Source: Vicinamibacteraceae bacterium | Lineage (GTDB): Bacteria > Planctomycetota > Phycisphaerae > Phycisphaerales > UBA5793 | Direction of reading: 5' to 3' | Assembly: GCA_011525805.1 (NCBI GenBank) | Contig: WYBR01000090.1 | Span: 1 to 64,000 of the forward strand | Length of the DNA stretch: 64,000 bases | In this document: one piece after another, positions 1 to 8,538 of the stretch | Numbering within the stretch: position 1 is the stretch's first letter | Layout of the letters: the number at the start of each line of letters is the position of its first letter | The notes under the pieces: generated by a model | Databases searched by the model: none | Told to the model about the DNA's origin: nothing | Seen by the model: only the letters and a program-made list of their open reading frames with translations | Position numbers and translations under genes: made by a program

Positions 1-973
1 CGGACGAGCCGCGACTGTGAAGGAGCGGGTCTCTATGCGCGAGGAACGGGTAGGAAGAACCCGCTTCCTCACGGGCGCGGCTCGTTGAGTCAACGAGACT
101 CGTCGAGTCAACATCCTCCTGCCACACCAGCGGCGCTGAATCCATCAGTGTGCCGAAGCTTGTCGCGATGCGCAGGTCGCCGCTTTCATCGACGCACAGC
201 GAATCGATGCCGTCGTAGGCGATGCGGATCTGATTCCAGTCCGCGCCCGGGGCGACGTGGAACTCATACTTGAGCACGCCGTCGTCGTTGCCGGCGATAG
301 TGAGGTCCACGCCGTCGTAGAGGTTCTCGTAGATGATCGCGCCGAACGACGGCACGTTGCTCGCCCACTTGCTCTCATCGTCACCGATGTAGTAGTTGAA
401 CTTCGCCTCCTGCGGCTGCGCGCCGCGCGGCGCCGCTGGATTGCTGCCGGGGAAGGTCACGGTGAGAGTGAGATGCTCGAACTCCACGGACTTGCCGGAC
501 GAGCCGCGCCCGTGAGGAAGCGGGTGAGAGTCATCAAACGAGAAGAAGCCTCGCTCAGGCTTCAGGCTCGCTTCGGGCACGGTTGCTGATTCGTACGGGC
601 GGGACACCCGTTCCACCACTTGATACTCGTACGGGCGGGACGCCCGTTCCACCACTTGATACTCGTACGGGCGGGACGCCCATGCTCCGTCCGTCGGATC
701 GACCACGACTGCGACGGGGACGTCGCGGCTCACCTCTCTGGAAAGGTGCATCGTGAAGGACGACTCGCGGAAGGCGATGTCGAGGCCGCGCGTCTTGAAG
801 CCGTACTCAACCGACGCATCGCTCCACTGCCCCTGGTTCTCGACGAAGTACACACCGCGCAGGCCGAGCGGCATGACCTCGGCGGCCGGCGCCTGCCGCG
901 CCTCGGCGAAAGCGGTGAGCGAAAGAACAGCAACGGCCGCGATTCCAACGATCCCGGTGCTGCGCAGCATCAT
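1..973 (-). CDS. Secreted protein with DUF7948/SBBP-type N-terminal domain, C-terminus beyond window
   Basis: The frame is open from an ATG at 973 (or 970), behind the ribosome-site-like GAGGAAGG, to the window edge, so the gene is partial. A hydrophobic leader (GIVGIAAVAVLSLTAFAEA) is followed by FVENQGQW, then after a linker NYYIGDDESKWASNVPSFG, YDGVDLTIAG and KYEFHVAPGADW. This order matches the N-terminal domain found ahead of SBBP beta-propeller repeats in secreted proteins. Short repeats interrupt the linker in frame: a 12-residue unit (RPYEYQVVERVS and variants) about 2.5 times, then PLPHGRGSSG, and after the VWQ motif a third segment ending HSRGSS. No function beyond export can be given. 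Family assignment is from remembered motifs. Confidence 0.75.
   Translation of the reverse strand, partial: MMLRSTGIVGIAAVAVLSLTAFAEARQAPAAEVMPLGLRGVYFVENQGQWSDASVEYGFKTRGLDIAFRESSFTMHLSREVSRDVPVAVVVDPTDGAWASRPYEYQVVERASRPYEYQVVERVSRPYESATVPEASLKPERGFFSFDDSHPLPHGRGSSGKSVEFEHLTLTVTFPGSNPAAPRGAQPQEAKFNYYIGDDESKWASNVPSFGAIIYENLYDGVDLTIAGNDDGVLKYEFHVAPGADWNQIRIAYDGIDSLCVDESGDLRIATSFGTLMDSAPLVWQEDVDSTSLVDSTSRAREEAGSSYPFLAHRDPLLHSRGSS
591..682 (+). repeat. 36-bp tandem repeat inside a coding frame
   Basis: Two full copies (591-626 and 627-662) and a partial third (663 to about 682) begin TCGTACGGGCGGGAC and end CCACCACTTGATAC. The copies differ at one base. On the minus strand they are read as a 12-residue unit within the secreted protein at 1-973, so the length keeps the frame open. 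Confidence 0.9.
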
Positions 974-1253
974 GGCGTCGATCCTTCCTCAGTTGTTCGC
1001 CCCTGTGCGGCGGGGCATCGAGCGTCGCCGGGCGGGCTGCCTTCGGACCGTGCGGCGACGCTCAGCGCAGAGTACCGCGCGTCGGGGACCAACGCAAGGA
1101 AAAAGACCCGGCAAGTTGGAAAAAATGCAAAATCAGGCAACACTCGCCGGCTGACCGGCCGGCGCCCGGCGGAGGGCAAGGACGCTCGAACTCCGCCGGG
1201 GCCGGTCGACGCGACTTGTGGAGGCCGTCGGAACCGCCTTCAGCGCCCGCGCG
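974..1253. other. Intergenic, no gene seen
   Basis: This gap lies between the stop of the TPR lipoprotein gene and the start of the partial secreted-protein gene; both are on the minus strand. It should carry the promoter of the latter, but no convincing -35/-10 pair was found, and no terminator hairpin with a T-run. Confidence 0.4.
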
Positions 1254-2936
1254 TCAAGGCTGGCAGTAGCACGACGAGGTGGGCTGAACGTCGGCACGGG
1301 TCCAGGCGGCGGCGAGTTTCGCGGCCGCTTCTTCCGCCGCCCGGTCCTTGCCTTGGGCCGCAAGGGCATTCTCGAGGCCGATGAGCGACCAGCCGTTGTT
1401 GCGGTGCTTTGCCAGGTCAGCGCGGTAGACCTCTTCGGCCTCGCTGAAGCGGCCGTCGGCCATGAGCAGCGCCCCGAGCGCGTGGCGCACCGGCTGCATC
1501 CAGCCCGGCGGTTCGTCGTAGACGAGTTCATCCTCCATCGCCACCGCTTCGCGCAGGAGCGCAAAGGCCCGTTCGCGTTGCCCTTCGCGGAAGAGCATCT
1601 CGCCGAGCATCATCTTGCGCGCCAGCGGGAGGATGACGCTCGCCGGGTTCTGGCCGATGAACCACTCGTCGCCGATCTTCGCGGCGATCTCGTCGAAGGC
1701 CTTGATCTCGCGCTCTGCCTCGGCGGTGCGGCCGAGGGCCGAGAGGGCGACGCAGCGCCCGTAGCGGCGCAAGGCGCGGCTCACGAGGCGAAAGTCCTCC
1801 GGCTCCCGCTCGCGGAGAATGTCATCCCACTTTCCGAATCGCACCATGACGTGAATCGCCGCCGGCATCAGCCCGTCGGCGATCACAGCGTAGTCGCGGA
1901 TGAACTCCTTCGGGACCTTCTCTTCCATGCGGCGCGCGGCGGCGATGGCCGTCTCGTAGCGCCCCTCCATCATCGCCGAGTAGGCGAGGAAGTGGATGTT
2001 GTGCGTGTAGTAGAGGACGTAGAAGCGCGGCGTCGGGGCGAGTTCAAAGTAGCGCTCGTCCGCGGCGATCGCCCGCTCGTTGGCGTCGGCCGAGTCGGCG
2101 TAGCGCCCCGTGCGGACGAAGATGTGCGAGGGCATGTGGACGAGATGCCCCGAGCCGGGCACGAGCGTGGTGAGGCGCTCGGCGGCGGCCGTCGCGCGGT
2201 CGGGATCGCGCGAGGCTTCGACGGCGTGAATGTAGAAGTGCGTCGCGCCGGGGTGGCTGGGGTTGATCTCGAGCACGCGCTCGAGGGCGGCGACGATGTC
2301 GAGCGTACGACCCTTGGGTTGGCCGTCGTTGGTCCAGAGGTCCCACGGCTGAAGGTTCATGAGCGACTCGGCGAAGAGGGCGCCGACATCCGCGTCGTTC
2401 GGATACGCCTTCCATGCCCTCTCCATCGCGGCGGCGTAGGCCTCGTCGAGGGGGCGGCGGCTCTCGGGCGCCGGCCACTCGTAGCGCTTCGCCAAGGCGT
2501 CGATGAGCGCCTGCTCGACGGGGGCGGCGAAGTGGCGGCGTTTGACCGCCTCCTGCGTCGCTTCGTAGGCGAGGCGGGACTGCTCCTCAGTCATGACGGG
2601 GTTGTTGATGTGCAGGCCGTAGGCGTAGCCGATGCCCCACCACGCCATGGCGCAGTCGGGATCGACCTCAGCGGCCTTGCGGAACGTGCGGATCGCCTCG
2701 TCGTGATTGAAGCCGTAGAGCAGTTGCAGGCCCTGGTCGAACCACTTCTGGGCCTCGGCTGAGGTGGTGCGGATCTCGCGGTGGTGTCCGGCGTAGCCCT
2801 CATAGAAGCGGGCATGCGCGGCAGTGAGTTCGTCGCCGGCCGGAGCGCTATTGGTTGTGGCGCATCCAGTTGCGAGCAGGGCGGCGACGGCGAGGGCCGC
2901 GCCGAAAAGAGGATGGCAATGTCTGATCATTCGCAT
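1254..2936 (-). CDS. TPR-repeat lipoprotein
   Basis: The predicted product is 560 residues. The start is the ATG at 2936, preceded by AAGGAGG eight bases upstream; the longer frame upstream has no such site. The N-terminus is a lipoprotein signal (AALAVAALLATGC), so the mature protein should be lipid-anchored at the cysteine near residue 25. The rest is alpha-helical TPR-like sequence: EAQKWFDQGLQLLYGFNHDEAIRTF, AEVDPDCAMAWWGIGYAYG, LEINPSHPGATHFYIHA and further units towards the C-terminus. Proteins of this layout are widespread conserved hypotheticals, and no enzymatic motif is visible. Likely a scaffolding or binding protein on the outer face of a membrane; partner unknown. Confidence 0.85.
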   Translation of the reverse strand: MRMIRHCHPLFGAALAVAALLATGCATTNSAPAGDELTAAHARFYEGYAGHHREIRTTSAEAQKWFDQGLQLLYGFNHDEAIRTFRKAAEVDPDCAMAWWGIGYAYGLHINNPVMTEEQSRLAYEATQEAVKRRHFAAPVEQALIDALAKRYEWPAPESRRPLDEAYAAAMERAWKAYPNDADVGALFAESLMNLQPWDLWTNDGQPKGRTLDIVAALERVLEINPSHPGATHFYIHAVEASRDPDRATAAAERLTTLVPGSGHLVHMPSHIFVRTGRYADSADANERAIAADERYFELAPTPRFYVLYYTHNIHFLAYSAMMEGRYETAIAAARRMEEKVPKEFIRDYAVIADGLMPAAIHVMVRFGKWDDILREREPEDFRLVSRALRRYGRCVALSALGRTAEAEREIKAFDEIAAKIGDEWFIGQNPASVILPLARKMMLGEMLFREGQRERAFALLREAVAMEDELVYDEPPGWMQPVRHALGALLMADGRFSEAEEVYRADLAKHRNNGWSLIGLENALAAQGKDRAAEEAAAKLAAAWTRADVQPTSSCYCQP

Positions 2937-3065
2937 CTCGGTTTCCTCCTTGCGTGTTGAGTGCCCCATTCTACCATGATTCGGATCGAGGCAAGTCCTC
3001 GCGCCGCGAAGGAAGGGAAATGGTGGTCCGCCCCCACTCACCGCCGCGCGCCCGCACGCGCCACG

Positions 3066-3536
3066 TCACAGCCCGCGGGTGACCGGAGCGGGGGCTGTGT
3101 TGATGATGAGCGTCACGGGGCCGTCGTTCACGAGTTCAACCGCCATCATGGCGCCGAACAGGCCCGTGCGCGTCGGCACTCCCTCAACTTCGCGCAGGCG
3201 GCTCACGAATCGTTCGTAGAGCGCCTCGGCCACGTCGGGCGGCGCGGCGCGGTCGAAACTCGGCCGATTGCCCTTGCGGCACTCGCCCGCGAGCGTGAAC
3301 TGGCTGACCACAAGCGCTTCGCCGCCGACGTCGATCACGGAGCGGTTCATCAAACCCGCCTCATCGCCGAAGATGCGCAGCCGGGCCACCTTGCCCGCGA
3401 GCCAGTCGGTCTGCGCGTCGCCGTCGCCCTTCTCGACGCCGAGCAGGATGAGCAGGCCCGGCCCGATCGCAGCGTGATGCGCCGGCTCAGCGACGGTGAC
3501 CGAGGCGCGGCTGACTCGCTGGACAACGGCGATCAT
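3066..3536 (-). CDS. dtd: D-aminoacyl-tRNA deacylase
   Basis: The product is 156 residues, normal for the DTD family. It cleaves D-amino acids (and glycine from tRNA-Ala) off mischarged tRNAs in the cytoplasm. Visible hallmarks are the N-terminal [15 protein letters not shown], the SQFTL motif at 78-82 with the catalytic threonine, GLFGAMM at 125-131, and the cross-subunit NDGPVT loop at 137-142, a variant of the usual cis Gly-Pro motif. The ATG at 3536 was chosen because family members begin with exactly this sequence; the frame runs further upstream without similarity. The gene stands alone, with the TPR gene downstream on the same strand. Confidence 0.95.
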   Translation of the reverse strand: MIAVVQRVSRASVTVAEPAHHAAIGPGLLILLGVEKGDGDAQTDWLAGKVARLRIFGDEAGLMNRSVIDVGGEALVVSQFTLAGECRKGNRPSFDRAAPPDVAEALYERFVSRLREVEGVPTRTGLFGAMMAVELVNDGPVTLIINTAPAPVTRGL

Positions 3537-3665
3537 GGCAGAGCGTATCGGAGAGGTCCCGGTTGTCCAGCGCGTTACCCGTTCCAACCTCCGCGGGGGT
3601 CATGGTCGAGCGCTTTGCGCGCCTATGCCTCGGGGTCAAGGTAGTTCGTTCCCGCCTGGTCGCAC

Positions 3666-3696
3666 GGCATGGCGACGCGAAGCGCGACGCCATGCC
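3666..3696 (-). repeat. 31-bp hairpin element, copy 1
   Basis: On the minus strand it reads GGCATGGC, GTC, GCGCTTCGC, GTC, GCCATGCC. The outer arms pair fully and the inner part forms a GCG/CGC stem with a three-base loop. It lies between the divergent dtd and aconitase-like genes. Five more copies are listed elsewhere. Confidence 0.85.
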
Positions 3697-3772
3697 ACAC
3701 CGGCCTTCATCCGACGCGCTGCCCTTCGCCGATCCTTCGGGTCGTGGCTGAACGCCGCTACGATTCACCGCC

Positions 3773-4930
3773 ATGACGCCCGCGCTCCGATCGCTGTTGT
3801 TTTCTGCGCCGCTTGACGCAAGCGGCGCCGCGATGTGGGTCGAGCCGGATGAGATCATCATCGACGACGTGCAGGGACCGGCAGCGCTGCGCCTGCTCGC
3901 CGGGCAATTTGGAGTCCGGGGCCGGGTCGCCCGCTCCGAGCGCGTTCGGGTGGTCTCGACCATCGACCTCGAAGGCGCGCTTCCCGACCGCCGCGCCGCG
4001 CACAACCTGCTGCGCGAGTTCGCCCGCGAGAGCGGTTCGCCGTTCATCCATGAGTCCTCCGCGTGCGAGCAGGGATGCAGCGCGTCGGTGGAGGCGGAGC
4101 CGGGCAGCCTCGTTGCCTCGGCGCGGCGGCCGGACGCCGGCGCCGCGGCCCGCGGCTGCATCACGATCGCCGCGCAGGCGCTCGACCTGGCGGGCGCGCT
4201 CGCGAGCGGGCGGATGTGGGCCGCACGGCCGCGCGTGCAGCGCCTCCGCCTCGAAGGCGCTTTGCGGGCCGGGCGCACGGCGCACGACCTCGCCATCGCC
4301 CTGCGGCCGCTCCTGTGCGCCGGCTCGTGGGCGGCGATCGACTGGCCCGACGGGCACGACGCCGCGGAAGCGAGGTCGCTCTGCGCCCTGCTGCTGGGCG
4401 ACTCGCCCGCCCAGTCCGTCTTCGTGCTGCGCGAGGCGATCGACGAGCCCTTCGATGTCGCGCTGCGGCTCGACGAGATCGAACCGATGCTCGGCGACGC
4501 GGAGCGAGCCCGTCCCGCGGCCGACGCGGAGCCAACCGACGTCGACCGCGTCTACATCGGTTCATGCACGACGGGCTCGGTCGCGGACCTTCGCCTCGCG
4601 GCCGAGGTGCTCGCGGGCGGGCGCGTTCACGTGCCGACGGTCATCGCGCCGGCCTCGGCGCGCGACGTTTCCCTTCTCAAGGAGGAGACGCTCGCCGACG
4701 GCGGACCGAGCCTGGCGAAGGTCTTCGAGCAGGCGGGATGCGATCTCGGCCTGCCGGGGTGCGCCGCGTGCGTCAACGCGCTGGGCGAGATGCAGCAGGA
4801 GGGGCGCAAGGGTGAGGCGCTCACCGTCGTCGCGACGGCCGCGGCAAACGTGAGCACGCGGCGCGTGGCGCGCGTCCTGACGGCCAGCCCGATTACGGCG
4901 GCGCAGATCGCGCTGCGCGGCCGGCTGTAG
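3773..4930 (+). CDS. Aconitase-superfamily protein lacking the DSHT active-site segment
   Basis: The product is 385 residues, shorter than LeuC (about 420-470). The C-terminal half holds the three iron-sulfur ligands in aconitase spacing: Cys265 in YIGSCTTGSVADLRLAAEVLAG and Cys330/Cys333 in GLPGCAACVNALGEM. The N-terminal half aligns loosely (ACEQGCSASVEAEPGSLVA, GRMWAARPRVQRLRLEGAL), but where aconitases have DSHT the sequence is SARRPDAGAAARG, near 116-128. It could keep a [4Fe-4S] cluster yet not use the usual substrate chemistry. Its neighbour 6 bp downstream is convergent, and no leuD-type small subunit is nearby. Role unknown; diverged isopropylmalate or homoaconitate dehydratase is the alternative. 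Confidence 0.7.
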   Translation: MTPALRSLLFSAPLDASGAAMWVEPDEIIIDDVQGPAALRLLAGQFGVRGRVARSERVRVVSTIDLEGALPDRRAAHNLLREFARESGSPFIHESSACEQGCSASVEAEPGSLVASARRPDAGAAARGCITIAAQALDLAGALASGRMWAARPRVQRLRLEGALRAGRTAHDLAIALRPLLCAGSWAAIDWPDGHDAAEARSLCALLLGDSPAQSVFVLREAIDEPFDVALRLDEIEPMLGDAERARPAADAEPTDVDRVYIGSCTTGSVADLRLAAEVLAGGRVHVPTVIAPASARDVSLLKEETLADGGPSLAKVFEQAGCDLGLPGCAACVNALGEMQQEGRKGEALTVVATAAANVSTRRVARVLTASPITAAQIALRGRL

Positions 4931-4936
4931 AGCGCC

Positions 4937-6451
4937 TCACTGCGGCAACTGCACGACATTGCTCGTCGGGCAGGGCCGGCCGACGGCGACGATGAGTTGC
5001 ACGTAGCCGCCGCAGACGTTCGTGCCGATCGTCGAGTCGACCTGCCCGCTTCCGCTGCCGCTGCTGATGACCTCCACGAGTTGGAGTTGGCTCGCGCCCA
5101 GGCCGAGGTAGGTCTCGCCGCAGGGGCCGCCGTTCGGGATGCGGAAATTGCCGGTGTTGCGCGCGTAGAGGATGCCCATCGGCCGGGCCGGGACCGCGTT
5201 GGCCCAGCGCAGGGTAACGCGGCCGGGGCAGTCGCCGACGATGACGAGAGTGAAGCCTTCGCCGACCTGACGCTCGTAGGCGCCCATGTCCACGATCGGC
5301 GGCGTGCCGCGTCCCGTGTCGGGCGCGGCGGGATCGTCGACGAAGCGCGGATTGCCGTCGAGATCAACTTCAACGCCCTGCGGCACGGCCTCGTTGTCGC
5401 CGGCGTCGATCGCGGGCGAGGCGGCGGCGAGCCGATAATCGTCGTTGACCTCATCGACGAAGCGCGGATCGTCGGAGCGGTTTCCCTCGCCGCCCCAGCC
5501 GCCGCGAACCGTGGTGTAGCGGATGACGGGCGATCCGCCCGCGACGTAGGTTTCATCGCCGAGGTTGTTCCAGAAGATGGAGTTCTCGACGGTGGTGTTG
5601 CCGTCGATGTAGATGCCGCCGCCGAAGTCCGCGGCGCTGTTGTTGGAGACCGTGCAGTTAACGATGCGCGTGGTGCTCAAAACCGACGAGATGCCGCCGC
5701 CGATGAAGGACGCGGTGTTGCGGTAAAAGAGGCTGTTGACGATGAGGCCTGTGGCGCCGCTCACAAGCACGCCGGAGCCGTTGCCGGAGAAACCAGACAC
5801 GTCGTTGTGATGGAAAGTACACGCCTCAATGTGAACATCGGCGCTGTCGGTGGCGGCGATTCCTCCCCCGCCGAAGAGATCCGTTCGGTTGCCGAAGAAA
5901 ACGCAGCGCTCGAAGGCGGCGCTGGCGCGCGCGATCGAAGCACCGGCGCCCACGCCCGCGAGGTTGTTGCTCAAAACGCAGTCGGCGACGAGGGGCGAAG
6001 CGCCGTCTTCCGCGAGGATGCCCCCTCCGTAGAGGCCGTTCCAGTTGTCGTCGATGATGCACCGGCGAATCGTTGGTCCCGAGCGGATGCACTGGATGGC
6101 GGAGCGTGAAGCGCCGCGCAGGGTGAAGGCTTCGAGGATCGAGTCCCGTCCCTCCCCGCTGATGAAGAGGAAGGCCGAGCCGCTGCGCAGCGCGTCGATG
6201 ATGCACGCGCCCGGGCCGTTGGCCGAGCGCACCGTGATCGCCTTGCCGCGGAAGGTGATGTTGGCGTTGCCGCGGCCGCTCCAGACGCCGTCGGCGACGA
6301 CGACGCTCTGGCCCGGCGCGGCGGCGTCAATCGCGGCCTGGATGTTCGGAGAGTCGCGCGGAACATGAATCTCCCCCGCCGGCGCCGACGAAACCAGGGC
6401 GGCAGAAACACCGAGGACCGCCAGACTTCGCCAATGTGTTGAATGCCGCAT
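4937..6451 (-). CDS. Secreted parallel beta-helix protein with 4-Cys C-terminal domain
   Basis: The product is 504 residues from the ATG at 6451, which follows GGGAGC. A signal peptide (SLAVLGVSAALVSSAPAG) leads into IHVPRDSPNIQAAIDAAAPGQSVVVADGVW, the usual opening of right-handed beta-helix proteins. Repeated turns with asparagine ladders (NNLAGVGAG, CTVSNNSAADFGGGI) follow. Around 340-400 there is a choice-of-anchor Q type segment (DPRFVDEVNDDYRLAAASPAIDAGD, DMGAYE). The last 105 residues start GDCPGRVTLRW, hold four cysteines and end TSNVVQLPQ; this is the domain shared with five other genes in the window. Likely exported and surface-held. No polysaccharide lyase residues were recognised. 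Confidence 0.85.
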   Translation of the reverse strand: MRHSTHWRSLAVLGVSAALVSSAPAGEIHVPRDSPNIQAAIDAAAPGQSVVVADGVWSGRGNANITFRGKAITVRSANGPGACIIDALRSGSAFLFISGEGRDSILEAFTLRGASRSAIQCIRSGPTIRRCIIDDNWNGLYGGGILAEDGASPLVADCVLSNNLAGVGAGASIARASAAFERCVFFGNRTDLFGGGGIAATDSADVHIEACTFHHNDVSGFSGNGSGVLVSGATGLIVNSLFYRNTASFIGGGISSVLSTTRIVNCTVSNNSAADFGGGIYIDGNTTVENSIFWNNLGDETYVAGGSPVIRYTTVRGGWGGEGNRSDDPRFVDEVNDDYRLAAASPAIDAGDNEAVPQGVEVDLDGNPRFVDDPAAPDTGRGTPPIVDMGAYERQVGEGFTLVIVGDCPGRVTLRWANAVPARPMGILYARNTGNFRIPNGGPCGETYLGLGASQLQLVEVISSGSGSGQVDSTIGTNVCGGYVQLIVAVGRPCPTSNVVQLPQ

Positions 6452-6494
6452 GACTTGCTCCCATCGCTGTGGATTGCAGCCAACCGCCCGATAC

Positions 6495-6523
6495 ATCGTA
6501 CAGCAGGAAGAAGGTCGCGCCAA
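6495..6523 (-). promoter_or_regulatory. Possible promoter of the beta-helix gene
   Basis: On the minus strand TTGGCG (6523-6518) and TACGAT (6500-6495) are separated by 17 bases. They lie about 45 bp upstream of the ATG at 6451. The -10 matches 4 of 6 consensus positions. Confidence 0.3.
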
Positions 6524-6696
6524 GGGCAATCCGCCAAGGTGATCGCGCTTTCCAATGGACCGCATCGCGCGTGGCAAGGGTTCCATGCGCGGACGGGGCA
6601 AGCGGAACGGTGGCGACGAAGCGAGTGAGCGCCGATTCGTCCTCGCTCGCGCGTCGGCCTGGTATCGGCCATCAGGGCCGGCCGCGGAAAACGGCA

Positions 6697-6725
6697 GGCC
6701 GCGGATCGTGGTACGATCCGCGGCC
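6697..6725 (-). terminator. Terminator-like hairpin after the B12-fold gene
   Basis: A perfect 13-bp inverted repeat (arms 6697-6709 and 6713-6725) with a three-base loop lies about 30 bp past the stop codon at 6755. On the minus strand it is followed a few bases later by GTTTTCC. The rest of the gap 6452-6754 shows no gene. Confidence 0.7.
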
Positions 6726-6754
6726 TGGAGAGGTGAGTCGATCGAACCGGTCGA

Positions 6755-7456
6755 TCAGGCGGCCTTGACGCGGCGCTTGCGGCCGACGGTGCGCTGGTCG
6801 CTCCGCGCCCGCTTGGTTTTCTGCTCGACGAGGAGGCACACGAGTTCGCGCAGGTCTGGAACGTAGAGGTCGGCGCCGATCTCCTCCGCCAGGCCCTCCG
6901 CGCGGCCGTAGACGCCTCCGCCGACGACGATCTGCATCTCGGGGCAGACGTTGACCTCGTGGAGTTCGTCGATGATGCGTCGGATCTCAGGCAGGTCCTT
7001 CGCGGCGGAACTGAACAGCAGCAGGATGTCGGGCCGGTCTTCGCCGACGCGGGCCATGATCTCGTCGAAGGGGACTCCTCCGCCGGCGAAGGCGACCTCA
7101 AAGCCTCCGGCTTCGATGAGATCGACCGCCATCGACGCGGCAAGTTCATCCTGCTCCGTCCCGCCGCAGGCGACAAGGATGCGCCGCCCGTTCGACGGGC
7201 GCATCGTCAGCCGCACCTGCGCCTGGTCCGCGAGCGAGCGCATGAGACGCGTGGCGAAGTGATGCGAGAGGGCGGAGAGTTGATCGGCGCGGAAGAGTTT
7301 CTGGACGAGATTGAGCGTCGGCCCGAAGATCTCCGAGAGGAGTTCCTCCGCGGGAACGCCCATCTCGATTGTCTCGTTCACGATGTTCCGCGCGCCGGCC
7401 CGGTCGCCGCAGATGAGGGCCTGAAAGAGCCGCTCCATCAAGACTTCCTTGTTCAC
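6755..7456 (-). CDS. Cobalamin-binding-fold protein without the usual axial histidine
   Basis: The product is 233 residues. It starts at a GTG (7456) eight bases after AGGAG. Residues 1-80 form the helical cap of B12-binding domains (EELLSEIFGPTLNLVQKLF, LSALSHHFATRLMRSL). Residues 92-210 form the Rossmann-like half (RRILVACGGTEQDELAASMAVDLIEAGGFEV, PDILLLFSSAAKD, QIVVGGGVYG). In CarH- and MetH-type proteins the first loop carries a histidine that ligates cobalt; here the loop is GTEQDEL. A basic tail (KTKRARSDQR) ends the protein. It may sense without B12, or bind it base-on. Regulatory or corrinoid-carrier role is inference; no methyltransferase is adjacent. Confidence 0.75.
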   Translation of the reverse strand: MNKEVLMERLFQALICGDRAGARNIVNETIEMGVPAEELLSEIFGPTLNLVQKLFRADQLSALSHHFATRLMRSLADQAQVRLTMRPSNGRRILVACGGTEQDELAASMAVDLIEAGGFEVAFAGGGVPFDEIMARVGEDRPDILLLFSSAAKDLPEIRRIIDELHEVNVCPEMQIVVGGGVYGRAEGLAEEIGADLYVPDLRELVCLLVEQKTKRARSDQRTVGRKRRVKAA

Positions 7457-7645
7457 TGCCGCATCTCCTGTGTAGAGGTGGCGCCCGCCCCACCGGCCTG
7501 GCGCTCCCGCCCCGCGGGCACCGGTCTCCTTCGTCCGATGCCGCGCCAGGCTGGAGCCTGGTTCATCGACCGGAGCGGCCGCCGCCCGCGACCGACGGGA
7601 AAAGTGTCCGGTAACGGGGCCGGGGCCGCCAGGCTGGGCCGCGCT

Positions 7646-8431
7646 TCAGTCCTCCTCGTCAACCCGTCCGAGGTAGGCCGTGCAGACCCCGAAGGTCATG
7701 GGATGGGCCTTGACGCCGGCGAAACCGGCGCTTTGCATCATCTCGACCATCCGTTCGGGCGTGACGAAGGTGTCCACGGAGCGCGGGAGGTACTTATAGG
7801 CCCCGGTCCGGTCGCGGCTGATCCACGTCGCGGTGCGCGGCATGACGGTGTGGGAATAGAAGCGGTAAAGCGCCCGCAGCAGCGCATTGGCGGGCGTCGT
7901 GAATTCGAGAATGACGAGCCGGCCTCCGCCGCGCAGGATTCGCCGGAATTCGCGCATCGCGCGCATCGGCTCGGCCACGTTGCGGATGCCGAAGGCGATG
8001 GAGACGATGTCGCAGCAGGCGTCGGGCAGGTCGAGATCCATGGCGTCGCCGACGCGGAACTCCGGCGCCGCGGCGAAGACGCACTTTGACGCCTTCTCCT
8101 GCGCCAGACGGATCATGCGCGGCACAAAATCGACACCGATCACCTTCCGTGCCCCGGCTCGCGCAAACGCGAGCGAGAGATCGCCCGTGCCGCACGCGAC
8201 ATCGACGACCACATCTTCGCCGGACCGGACCTGCGCGAATCGCACGGCCTTTCGCCGCCACGCCTGGTCGCGCCACAGGGAGTGGATCCGGTTGTTGAGA
8301 TCGTAACTCTCCGCGATGGCGTCAAACATCGCATTGACGCGCTGCGCCTTGTCCGCCTCGGAATGCGGATCGGCGAGGCGCGTCTTATCCCAGGCGAGCG
8401 GGCGGGAGGTTGTGTCGCGCGTCGAGGCCAC
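7646..8431 (-). CDS. menG: Demethylmenaquinone/ubiquinone C-methyltransferase
   Basis: The product is about 261 residues, usual for UbiE/MenG. It transfers a methyl group from S-adenosylmethionine to the quinone ring, the last step of menaquinone synthesis. Motifs: KAQRVNAMFDAIAESYDLNNRIHSLWRDQAWR near the N-terminus, the SAM loop VVDVACGTGDLSLAFA, IVSIAFGIRNV, LEFTTP, and the family signature YKYLPRSVDTF. The start is uncertain: a GTG at 8431 is given, and another GTG at 8485 is in frame; neither has a clear ribosome site. A UbiA-type prenyltransferase at 56415 could act in the same pathway. Divergent from the M48 peptidase gene, so about 100 bp hold both promoters. Confidence 0.9.
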   Translation of the reverse strand: MASTRDTTSRPLAWDKTRLADPHSEADKAQRVNAMFDAIAESYDLNNRIHSLWRDQAWRRKAVRFAQVRSGEDVVVDVACGTGDLSLAFARAGARKVIGVDFVPRMIRLAQEKASKCVFAAAPEFRVGDAMDLDLPDACCDIVSIAFGIRNVAEPMRAMREFRRILRGGGRLVILEFTTPANALLRALYRFYSHTVMPRTATWISRDRTGAYKYLPRSVDTFVTPERMVEMMQSAGFAGVKAHPMTFGVCTAYLGRVDEED

Positions 8432-8538
8432 GGATTCATCATAGTGACCGCCTGCGGCGACCGCGCCGCCGGCGGCAGCGACCACCCCGCGGCGGCGGCG
8501 CGCTTAGAATCGGGTGGACCCTTGCATGGGAGGATGTC

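Noticed and set aside
591-682. Possible CRISPR-like array
   Set aside because: The repeats are directly adjacent with no spacers and are translated in frame.
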